64,000 nucleotides of DNA, taken from assembly GCF_901709675.1 (NCBI RefSeq), contig NC_051094.1, positions 3,127,001 through 3,191,000 on the forward strand. Direction: 5' to 3'. Source of the DNA: Syngnathus acus. Lineage: Eukaryota > Chordata > Actinopteri > Syngnathiformes > Syngnathidae. Shown one piece after another: positions 22,988 through 34,900 of this stretch (position 1 is its first letter; each line of letters opens with the position of its first letter). The position numbers were made by a program, and so were the translations under genes. The notes beneath the pieces were generated by a model. The model was given only the letters and a program-made list of their open reading frames with translations, ran no database searches and was not told the DNA's origin.

Positions 22988-25900
22988 TTTCTGTGAACAG
23001 TGGCCAAAACATGTTGAAACAATTCAAGCATTTATTATAAGCACTTGTTTTCCTGGACTCCATTTACTTGATCACATTAGAGGTCACTTTAATGTGCTTT
23101 TTACGCAAATCTGGCGCCGTTCGTGTGCCCAAATCTTGATATGACGTGTCCGCCGTCTGTGTTTTACGAAAGATACACTAATAATAAAAAAAAAAAAAGA
23201 GTGTTTACATTTCAGCGTTTGTGCAACATTTGAGTCGGTAAGTTCCAAAAGTGCCTCATGATCTTTAATGAGATGATCGTAGGGTGTAAAACCAAGATGG
23301 CCTGTCAATCTTTTGGACTCCACCTTATGCTAGGTTGACATTATTTGACTTGAATGTAACCTTTGATGACATCTGACAATGATTTGAGCTCATAGAAAGT
23401 CTGAACATGTTGTTTTTCACGTCAATCATACGGAGGTCGGACGGGGAAAGTTGAACTATGCCGCATCCCAATTTGCCGTGTGACGGATCGTGGCACAGTT
23501 GGCCTTTGTTCCTTCCTCTATTTCGACTCAGTAAATGTTACCCTCTGTTTCCCACAGAGGGAAACATTTACTGTCGGATATGAAGTTTCCGACTAGCCAC
23601 GGTTGCTCTACTTTCAGCCTTGGATGGCACCTTTTTCCTGGTGCTAAAGTGTTTTATCATGTCATAATATCAGCACAACACTTAAAGTAAGATTTTCTTT
23701 TTTTCTCGAATCATAGTATAGTAACATGGCATTTATGTTAACTATCCTAAACTGCACATGATCCTGCAACATCCAGTAGGTGGCGTCCCAATACAGGGAA
23801 AGCATCACATAGAGCAAAGTAGCGCCATTGTGACCACAAACCACAAATAATGATCAGATTGAAAGGATCATTGAAAAGAAATGAATGCTGGTTGCCTTTT
23901 TCTTCTGTGCTTATATAATCTATAACATCTTAGTTCATCAACAGCATGGAATGACTCTGCTAGAGGGTCACGTGGTCATTGGATGGTGTTGTGAAATGCT
24001 GTGATTGGAAAATGCCCTCGCACACGTCACGCCGTGATCTCTGCGTGGATCGCTGCACCACCGCATCGGTTGTTCTTAACGTCTGGTTCTCATTTTCCTA
24101 TTACGTAAGTCGATTGTTTGTTAGAACAAAGCGGTGGGAAAATCAAGTCAACAACAGGATGATTCCGAAAATGAATGGAGCGTCTCCCGTAAAAAAAAAA
24201 AAATGCGATGCTGCTTCTCCATGCGTCAGAGGGCTGAAGGGAAGCAGAGCCCCCGCAACAGTTGCCTAATAACGTACCCGATCCAAACGCCGAGATCCAT
24301 TGGATTCAACGCCGCGAGTAGACCCGAGTGAGGGGCCCGAGGCGTGCCGTTATTAATTACCGCCGGCGTCAGAGTTAGGAGGCCATTGACATCACGTGTG
24401 CGGAGAGGCAGAAGAGCAAAAGGCCCGTCATGACCGTCAGCCTAGACAAAGGGCGAATTTGGCTGTCATGCCCACTTGACTGTTTGGATGCACTTTTTTG
24501 ACCTCATTTTTGTTTTCGGAGAGGCGCCCGTGCCCTCCCGCGCGCCAGGTCTCGCTGAGGAGAGCTTTCAGCCTCACCCAGCGAGGATCTTCCGGAGGTT
24601 CTTTGATGGCAAGAAAAGCCACTGGAGACCTCAGGGGCCTCGTCGGCCTCCATTTATGTATGGGCGGGCGCCATAACCCGTTTTGGATTCTTCTTGACAA
24701 GGAGTGAGTGAGGAGCAAAAGTCATGTATGAAAGGCGCGTATGTGGGATATGGTGGGTGGTACATTTTGTGTATGTGAGGAGGCAATGAAAGGGTGAGGC
24801 CACGGACTCCTACTGGCTCTCCTCATTTGCATAATTAACTGTTGACACTAACCGTGCTTAATGAAGGCCCATTGAAGTCATCGGCCAGCCAGCCCCTGGG
24901 AATGAGACACAGGCTCCTCCGGCAAAGGTTAAAACAATGTGTCTGCTTGCTTTCTGACGCAGACTCTGAAACGACCTCCCAATTTCCCACATACTGTCAC
25001 ATCCATTATGATTGTTCCGCTCCGCAATCTAACCCAAACGGAGTCTCGACCGCATTGTCCGCCGGACGCGTGTTGCGAGAGAGCAAAATACTTTGGGGAT
25101 GTCTTATGGGATGGCTCGCATCCACATTTAAAGCCTCAAAAATAGCCGCTTATGTTTCTTATCAGTGCTGTTTGTGTCTGCCTAATTGCTTACAGTGCAG
25201 CCACAGAAGTTTCTGCTATTGTTTTAGCAAGGAAGCTTTTAATAGAGATGTTAAGTCATTCCATGGCGTTTTTGTCTGTGGCACAAATCACGTGCAGGCT
25301 TTCCCACAGGATTGGAAGACAAACAGAGGACCTCCTGTATTGCTTTTAAATAGTGGAACGGTCACCATATCTGGCACATTCGACTGATAGCATAATAGCC
25401 CAAGTCATTTTTCCCAATGTTTGTGGAGTCCAGTTGTCTCCATTCAACCTTTGCCTCATGACCTTTAGGGCGGAGCCAGGGGTGTCAAACTCATCAGTTT
25501 CCTTCAGAGGGCCATTATGACCGTCAACTTTGGCCTTATATTATATACACTATAGGCTACACAACAAACTGATAACTAGTTTTGAAATCACAGACTAGTA
25601 AAAACTGTTCACATTTTTTAAAAAGATGATTGGTAATAAAGATTGCTAGCAGTATCTCTATTTTTTTAAAAGTAAAGACAATTTTGGTATTGACACATGA
25701 AGTCGATGCACAATTTGTCTTTGCGGGACACATAAAATGATGTGATGGGCCTTATCTGGCCCGTGGACCTTGGGTTTGACACGTATGTATAAAAAAAAAA
25801 AAAAAAAAAACACTTTTTAGCTAAAATAAATTCTTTTTTTTTTTTTTTAATTGTGGCAGTAACTTGGGTAATGCCACAATTAACAATACTGTGGATTTTC

Positions 25901-28900
25901 AAATATGCAACTTAGGTAAACATTTATTGATTGGTACATTTGGAAACATGCAATCATCTTAACAAAAGTGATGGACAGTTTTCCTTCTGTCATCGTTTCC
26001 CACTGAGAAATGTATTTGATCGTATCCTGTTTACTCGTCCTACGATACTCAAGGTCGGTGCGGACTGACCTTGTTACTGTGATACGCATTCGTTTCCTCT
26101 ATTTTGAAAATCAAACGCAAGGATCTTTTTGGAATTGAAAAGACTTGCCCGGTTTGTGGGTCCCATTCATTCAATGCTCTTCTCGATGTATAAAAACAGA
26201 TTTATTGTTCACTCGGTCCCCATCAGCTCTTTTTTTTTTTTTTGCAAAGGGGCCTAGAAATAGTTGATGGGGCAGGCTCTTTCATATTTAATGACAATGT
26301 CCCAGAGCAAGAAACTTTCCCACACTCGATTGAGTTGGAGCGGGGGCCCGAACGTTTGTTTTTATCAAAATTTAGTTTGTCATCTCAAGATGCCGTCTGG
26401 AAATGCGCTATAACTGATGTAAGTGGGACAAGTGAGCACCCCATCCGCCCTTTTAATGTCTCTGAGCTGGGGCTCCCCGCACCCCCCTCGGTTCTCGCAC
26501 ACTGCTTTCTGGGCGTTGAAAAGGGGGCCCCTCCAGCTTTGATCCTCTATATGGGTATGGAAAAAACATCTTTTTGCCCAACAGTTTGCCCACCAAACCA
26601 AAGTTTTTGCCGCCATATGCTAATGCGCTCTAGCTAATCACCCTTTCCAATTACAAGATTTATATACCATAATGGTGTCCCGCGGCTCCCCTCCGTTCTA
26701 CGCCCCCCCCTCCGGATGTCCCACGGAGCGAAGGTGTCTTTGCTCTTTGAATGCAGCTGCCATGCCACCACCTCAGCCTCCTGCTTTCTTGTACAAAAAG
26801 AGAAAGCAGTCCTTGGGTGGGCCCTTCAATGCCCGTCATTGTCCACCTAATGTACTTTTGCAGAAACACACAGCGGCTGCCAGGTAGGCTCCAGACAGAT
26901 AAATGTGGCGGGGTGGAAACGCTGGCCCCACAAGACCCCGCGGTCTCGTTGACCTGCTGCGAGGGCTTTGGATTATTTTAAAGGACCAGTCAAGTGAATT
27001 TACTTGTTACACACACCTGAAGGTAAATTGCTGAAAACAAGACCGCTTAAAACAATGCATGACTGGACTTGTGAAGATATAGCTAGTTCCACAGCATGCA
27101 GTTAGCTGGTTAGCTCTTGATACAAGTTATTTAAATTTCCCCCGCGGGGGTGACGCCGTCGGACGAGGCTGTCGCAAGTCGTCTTAATTTAGCGGCTCAA
27201 ACATTGAAGGATTTGTAAGCAATACGAAAGTGACTAGACAAGGTAGCATCGATTTTCCCAACAGGGCGTGGTTACGTGCATCGGTGCGGCTCACTCGGTA
27301 GAGCCACCAATTGAAATCAGAAGGTCCAATTAACCTGCATATATCCTAGATTTCACAAGAAGTATCATTGAGAGTAAATTAAAAAATCCTTCACCTTTGC
27401 AAAACAATTTGAGAAGTACACATCGACCTCCACACGCTATTAAAATACGATCTAACTGATGTTTTTGAGGCTATATATCTTTGCGCGTGCAGGTAAGCTA
27501 ACCTGTCGTCTTAATGTTTGCCCGAAGCGACACTGAATAAACTCTCGCCAAATGACACGAAATTCACAGCATTGTTTCGGCAATATACATGTCAAAGCCT
27601 TTGCGGCGGCTATTGGCTTTGTACACTTGTTTGCGTGTGTGTGTGTGTGTGTGTGAACCATAACAGCAGACACTTAGTGCCACATCCAGATGGTGTTGGG
27701 AACAAACAGGGCTACGCTGTAGGACCCCTCAATAGGAGCGTCTAGACTGGTCCTTTAGCAGACAGATACAGCCTCCCATCAAATTAGCGTTTGTCAGATT
27801 TATGGTAATGGCCTGCAACAGTCTTCCTGTCAGTGACATCAAGATTTACAGCACCCTCCACCCCCTAACACACACACATAGAATCCTCATCCTCAGCACT
27901 TTTGCCCCCTCGATGTGCGTCGCTTCCATTTCACTTTCTTTTCACGCACCCAATCTCTTTGCTTCAGAACAACTCTCATTTCATTCTGTAGTTGAGAAGT
28001 TGCAGTTGTGTGTGTGTGTGTGCGCTTCAGGGAAGTGAGTGAGAGTGCTGCGAGTACCCCGGTCTCACAATCTTAAGTGGAGGCAAAAAAAAGAAGAGCC
28101 ACACAGGGTGGCAAAAGCACACAAGCCCCCTTCTACCTCCGTAACAATGGCTTGTGTCAAGGTTTCCGGTTAATCCTCTGTGATGAAGCTTGAGTGTTTT
28201 TTGGGGTGAAGGGTTGGGCTGATGGGGAGGGGTGAGGTGCTGGTGTTGTGCAGCTTGGGGATTTAAGGGGGTGCTAGCTTGGTGGCGTCTCAGAACGACA
28301 AGGTTCTACAGCAGACACTTTATTGATGGCGGACAGAGAGCGAGTGAATGGTACGCAAGTCGCCAGGCCCGGCCGGTGGGAAAAACCTCCCGACAGACGT
28401 CTCGGCCGTTCTCAGCTCAAATGTTTTTCCGAGGCTACCCTTTGATTCCCCCCCCACCCCCTTCTAAATAATAATGATGCCAAGCAACCACGTCGTAGCA
28501 GAACGATGGGACTTCCTGTGAATGGGAACAGAAAGAAATTGCTGTCCCGTTTGGCAATACGCGGGCCTTGTGATACGAGTGAAAAACATTTCCGAGTATG
28601 TCCAAATTACTCTGCACTTGTTCTAAAAAGTCCAATAGCGTAAATTGAACATTTTTTTTTAATGTAGATGGTCATGTTATACTTTAGTCATCAATGTTTT
28701 TTGGCTCATTTTCTTACGATGTGCACATTTCATGCTTTTTTTCAAAAATTCTGCAAACACTACTAGTCACATTACTAATCATGATCACTCCCTTTCATTC
28801 CATTTCAAATGGAATTTCAGCACTGCATGGGTCTGCGCTCTGAAGAAAAGCCAGGGGGCGCTCTAACTTCACTGTAGCTCTGTGTGTGTATGTGCGTGTG

Positions 28901-31900
28901 TTCCAGCTTGTCTCCTTGTCCAGACACCTTAGCGTCAGGGCAGTAGTGTCGAAGCTCTGAAACGAAGGCCAGACAGAGACAGACACAAGTGGAGTGAGTG
29001 GGCCGAATGAATTGGGCAGCAGGGCTGAGACGAGAGACGATCTGGCTTCCTTCCGTAGAAGGGAGGGCATCCATCATGTGCCTGCAAAAGGGCGACAAGA
29101 AAATCAGCTTTAAAACAGGCTGCTGGTGGGAGGGGGGGGGGGGGGCAGGCATAATAGTTTGTGGCTTGTTTTGTCCAGCCAGGTAAGACACGGTCTGCTT
29201 CCCCATGCAGACGGGATATTGAGCCGCTGCAGACGGGGTCGTCTTCTTATTGCTCCGCGTGTGTCATTTCAATCCACTCCACTCCGTCTCCGAGATATCA
29301 CCTTTGCAGCCATCCAAGTAAACAGTGGACATATTCTACATTCATTGCGTCGTTCCACACCACTGGAAGCGCATTGTTCAGGCGCAGAGTGTCTCGTATC
29401 CCCCCAAAGGTTCTCGTCTACGCGTGCGTGTGTGTCTGTCTGTTTGCACAGGGATCTATTTCTGATGTGGGGGGTAATGACTGGCACCTGTTTTAGTGTC
29501 CTTAGTTGCCCATCATTTTTAAAGCGTCGTAAATCTTGAATTTCATCGCCAGTGCCTCCAGACAAGCGTGTTACCGAATGTGCGTTTTGTCTGTTTTATT
29601 TTGAATTTGGCTTTTTGCACACAGGTGCCTGCCCGCCTGCCTGCCTGTTCTCAAATGTGTTAAGACTCGGTCTTTAAGATGCTTAAACAACTTTTTTTTT
29701 TTGTAATTAGGTTCCTTTAATACGCCCGTGTGAAAGTTTTCATTCAACCGTCCGGCAAACAATCTGACTTTGACAGTTGGAACAAATTCTGGTGTGGCTG
29801 TGCCAGTTCAGCTGAAATGCAAAAAAAAAAAAACGGTTGTAATGACAATTAGAAACACATATGAAATCTAGGAGAGGAAAAAAAAGATGTTAATTGGAGA
29901 CTTGTAATTGATGCAGCATCAACGAAGCATGGGAAGAGTCCTGTGTGTCTTGCATGTCTCTCTCGCCCCTTAATGAGAATGGCATGCAAACGCGCCCCAC
30001 GCACGCACTCACGCACCCTCTTCCTTCCCTCACTGTACTGAATCCCACCGTGCAGCCCCCCACCTCGCTTCAAAGAGGCAAATAACAACAACTGAAGGGG
30101 GGAGTCGGGAGAAGATGAATGAGGATGAATGAATGCCCCAACCGACCCCTCCCCTCTCTCCCTCCCCTGCCTCCAACTCCCCGCTCCTCTCCCTTCCGTC
30201 CCCGATTGACTGTCCGTTTTCCCGCATGCCTCCACTTTCTCTTGTTGGCTTTGCAAGCCATCCCAGCCCAGCCCGGCCCAGCCCGGCCCGTGTTCTGACT
30301 GCGTACATGCACCCTAATCCTCTGTCAGGGTGGACGCCCATATAAAGGAGTGTCATTTCCAAAGGTCACAAGTGAGCCCTGCACACAAGTGCTGTCCCGA
30401 CATGTCGCCTGAAAAAAAAAAAATCGTCTCGGGAGCCAGTTCGTGTCTTACGTCCGCCTGTTTGTGGAGATGATTATTTACCTCATGCCATTTAGTACAA
30501 CAGCATTTATTTTGCTCCTATATGTTTCATCATTTTGAGTTGATCACATCGCGCTCGTGCCCCATCAAAACAAACGTGGACGACAGTCCGTGTGCCCTTG
30601 TGACACTCGGTGGTCATTTGACAAGGGAGAAGAAATGCTTGCTCGCTCGCTCGCCTCAATTTGGCCTGTGCTCTCATTCACGTCTGTCAGTCCAACTCGA
30701 TGGTGTCCCAACGGTAGCCACCGAGTGAAACGTGAAGCGGTCCGCTTGCGGCGCTAGCGGCTTCCCCCTAACCTACATTTATTACCTCTAAAAATACAAA
30801 GGGGGTTTTCTAAAATCAGCCCGGCCGCCCCGCCGGCTCCTCTCATGTCCGACCGACCGACCGACCGCAGCGTGTGTATTTACAACTCGGCGACAATGAC
30901 TCATTGGCGGGATACTTTTTGCATTTTATTTTTCAACTCTGATTGATAACGGCTCAGTGGGGCGCCCTGAGCATTTTCCACGGCTCAAACACGAAAAGGG
31001 CAGATGGACAAACGGTCGTCTGTGGTCAGCCTCTGCGTAGGTTTTGGCTTGTCTGCCCTTTTTAGCAGAGTTTGAAGAACAGGCAGGAATGTCAAAAGCT
31101 TCAAAGGTCTCCGAATTTCAAGAACATGTAATGGTTGCGAGTGTAGTCTCGAGCTGACGTGACCTTGACACAAACCGAGCCGCGTCAGCAGTTGTCTTCA
31201 CTCTCTTGTGTTTAAGCTCTGGTCCGCTGCCAGTTATTCAAATCTTCTCTTTTTAGGAGAGCCTTGAGCTGGGGTGGGATCAAAGATGGCCGCCGCCGCC
31301 GCGCTATTTCTATTTTGAATCGCTTGTTTCCATAAAGCCCAGTCAATCAGTTTTCACACCAACGGTGAGGTAATGTCTCGACGGGCCTTTCGAGGACTCA
31401 CAATTCAGACGTGAGACAATCAATAAAAGGGCCTTACAACACTTGCGCAATACTTTCATCATCTCCTGAATGTTGAAGCCCGGCTCGTATTTCTTTTTCT
31501 CCTTTTGACCAAGCTGGCCCTCGTCAATCTGGGCGCTGTCAAAGCGGGGCCAGAGGTTGGAGCTACCATTTCTCTTGTTCGCAGTGACCCCGCTGTGCAT
31601 GGGGACCCCCGGGGTCAAGCACCGGCTGCATGCGTGCTTCTTTAGTAGCTTAATCTTCACTGTACGTAAAAGTAAGACGTTTGCCTCCGCTCAATATCGG
31701 TTGGAACCTTTTTGCCCGTCTTTGCGGAGGGTTGACAGCTGGGGGCTGAGATTTCATCCTTCACACACATCTTTACCTGGGAAGTGGTGTCGCGGACCAA
31801 AGCATCCGAGCGGAGCCGTCAGAATAGAGACACCTCATCTAGGTTGCAAACAAACGTTTTCTGAAAATGTTTCTGATCTTCCCATTTATCTGGAGGAGGA

Positions 31901-34900
31901 GAATGTTTCCCGTTTGAGCCGACCGGTGGGTTCACGGAGGAGTCGGTCGGTCGGTCGGGTCGGGTCGCTCAGTCAACGTCTGGTTTTGTTGAAGCACACT
32001 CGCCACATCTCTATCAAACGGGCGGCTCTGTTTTGGAGGCATCTCCATCGCCTCGTCTGTTTAATTGTTTGTTTTTATACTCGCTAAGGTTTTTAATGAC
32101 ATGCCCGAGCACACCTGGAGAATGCGCTTGCAGATGGTGCTCGCCGGCTCTCGCATGTTTTCCTTCCCGTCAAGCTTTGATTGAACAGGATAGCGCCGTC
32201 TGGAACAGGGTCATCGACTGACAAGAGCCGTGAGCTTACCTTGTTTTGACCCCCACCCTGAAATGCGATAGGAGATGCTTAAGAGTCACGGTGTGTGTCT
32301 CTCGCTCTACCTTAGCCAGACGGGTTCGTGAAAAAGGAAAAGTGGATCCTTCCACACAAGTTAAAAAGATCTCATTCACGGTTCACACTGCATTTGCCGC
32401 TTAATGTCTCACAGCAGGCCCAAAAGACCTGGGCCACGTGTGATTCATCAAGTGTCAGGTCTGCCTCTGGCTGACATAAGGGCCCAATCAGACAGGGTAG
32501 CCACACACACACCAATAATTCCATGCAGCCATCCAACACGCCTCTCACAATATGACATTCAAATGAAACAAATCAAAGTTGTCGGTGCTACTCTGATAGC
32601 AGAAGGTTCAACAGTCGGCTCGCGCTGACATCAGCTGCCACCTTTTTTCGCTTCTCCTGAAGACAGCCGGGAGGGCCCCCCGAGACTCTTCCGTCCGTCA
32701 GAGCTCTCAAATGCGGAATCGCCTAATCACTATCCCAGTCGGGCCGAAGAATCCCATCCCTTCTCCAGTGGATCGACGCTCGTGTTTGTTTGTTTTTCTT
32801 TCAGTGTTTCCGGGCACTGTGCTGTAAAGGACCGCCGCCGCCGAGACCCGAGTACGATGTGGTGTGCATCGGCCTGACGGGCGCCGGAAAGACCAGCCTG
32901 CTGTCGCGCCTCTGCAGCGAAGGCGGCGACCGAGTCGTTCCCACCACAGGTATTTGGACCCGGATGAAATATGTCACCTTTGCCTTCCAATAATTGTTTT
33001 TCAAGCCTTGAACTGCGCTCCCCCTTCTATTATACTGTACGCTGTCCTTCAAATTGGAAGCAAGCCACTTCTTCTGCTTGATGGATCTGTCCAAATCCTT
33101 GTCGCGAGCCAGCGGCCCATTCCAACCTTGCCGTCTAGCGGGAGGTGGGTGTTAAGTATGTCCAGAAGAGGAGGCTCTCCCGGTAGTCACCGCTCCACTT
33201 TCCATCCACGTCATGCGAGCCCTCAAGGTCGCCGACATTCCTCTTCCCTCCTCGCCGTCGAGCAGAAATCCCAATGCAGATTTAGTCCCAAGTGGAAGTA
33301 CGTCTCTTTTGGAAGCAGGTTGTTCAAAGGAGGAGAAAGAAATCTGTCTGCACCTGCTGCCATAGATAGAAAAGGATTTTGGTAAGGTTCTCTGAAATGA
33401 CATTTAGCTGTCAGCACCACGTTTGTCTGCCAAAATGGATTGGGAAGAATTGGAAGTGATGCATGCATGGGCCGCCATTTCCCACCTGCATCTGCCTTCA
33501 TACTTTCTTACTCTTGTAATGCTCTTAGAAAGACATCACTATCAAACAAAAAGCCTTTGGGTCTTCAAATACATGTCTATTATTTGGACATTATCCAGAT
33601 GCAGTCCCCCCCCTCCCCTTTGTGTTTTCTGTGCTGCAAACTGCATGTTGAGCTCATATTGGGGTTTTTTTTTCCCTCCAATTTGGACCACACAAAATGT
33701 TGTTGCTATGTCATACAAATATGTTTTCAATCTGCGTAGTCGGCCGCCAGCAGAAATACTTAGCGAATGAGGAAACAAAATGGTGCGGTGACTTATTTCG
33801 CAGCCTCTTTGATTGTCGTTTGTGTTTCTCTTCAGGTTTTAGTATCAAAGCAGTGCCATTTCCCAATGCCATCTTGAATGTCAAAGAACTTGGAGGTAAG
33901 TTGTACAAATGCACAACTACATTTCCTTGGGAGTCTTAAATTCCACTTTCACTCAGCATTCAGTACTGCAAACATTATTTGTTTTTAGTTTCCGGTATAC
34001 CATTTTGTTATCTTCAAATTGTCATTAGGTTTGTAAAGGAGGCGAAATGGTGCCCCCCCACCCACTCGATAGCGTCACTCACCGTCTTGCACCCCTGCTG
34101 ACATCAGAGCTGTTGATGTTTTCAATCTAAACGCTGCGATTCCTGGAAGTGCATAGCACTCGAGGAAGCCTTTTAACAAGCACAGATGCACGATCTTGAA
34201 GTGGAGCGGCGTAAACACACGGAAAGGCAACGGGGAGCCCCCCTCCCCCTTATCTTACCTTAAAGGGAGCCTGAGGCAAGGGGGCGCCCAAAGTTGTCCT
34301 ACTACCACCAGCCCGGCCGGCAACACAAGACGTATTGTTTTGTTGAATGTTGTTCTGATTGATGTTGTCTTCCGCACACTCTGCATGTGACAGCTTCAGT
34401 GTGTACTCACCCAACATGGCCTCCTGAGAAGATCAAACGCACGTACAGGACATACAAAGAGGCAGTGGAAGAGCGCCGACGTGAGCGCTACCAAATTTGG
34501 GCAAAGAGGATTTTCTGCTTTGGGTCAAAGCTGCTCTGCTGCTTGAAAATAACACTTGACTTGAGGATGACACTTTTGATTTAAAGGACTTTGCAAGGAT
34601 GCCGGAATTGAATTTGTCCTTTTGGATGCTGGAATGGCTTCTTAGCAACCATTGGCTTTTGTTTGTGTGGACAAAATACAGTGGAACAAGTTGATTGTTA
34701 TATTCATAAATCCCCCCCCCTAAGAAAAAAAAGGTATGATGTTATGACGTCTCCACTGACCGCTTTCTATTCGGGGAACGAGGTTGCCGGCCGGTTAAGG
34801 TGAAACGTTGACACACTTCCCGTACGTTTTGCTCGACTGCAGACTTTGTTCCAAATGCGCGGCGGCGTCTGGGGAAGCGCTCACCTCGCGTGTCGTTCCA

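Larger units (their letters stand above)
15140..32804 (+). other. arl15 intron 1 (17.7 kb)
   Basis: No second gene seen. Contents recognised include a SINE fragment (15551-15627), a dispersed repeat (15781-15912), hAT-like pieces (16100-16159, 19785-19870, 25477-25787), a poly-A tract (22956-22985), a hairpin (23529-23573), a G-quadruplex motif (20301-20320), five CTCF-like motifs with an orientation flip between 22.3 and 23.8 kb, a POU/homeodomain-type site cluster (24825-24838) and a TATA-like site (near 30340). Open frames of 120-180 codons occur (such as 24842-25387 and 31557-32087) but match nothing I know. Confidence 0.8.

Noticed and set aside
24842-25387. 181-codon open frame in arl15 intron 1
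   Set aside because: No recognisable domain, no splice or promoter support, and composition like surrounding intron.
27281-27330. tRNA gene
   Set aside because: It has an A-box-like head but no B-box or acceptor-stem pairing, so it is a SINE fragment.
31557-32087. 176-codon open frame in arl15 intron 1
   Set aside because: Same reasons, and it includes a GGTC simple-repeat stretch that keeps the frame open.
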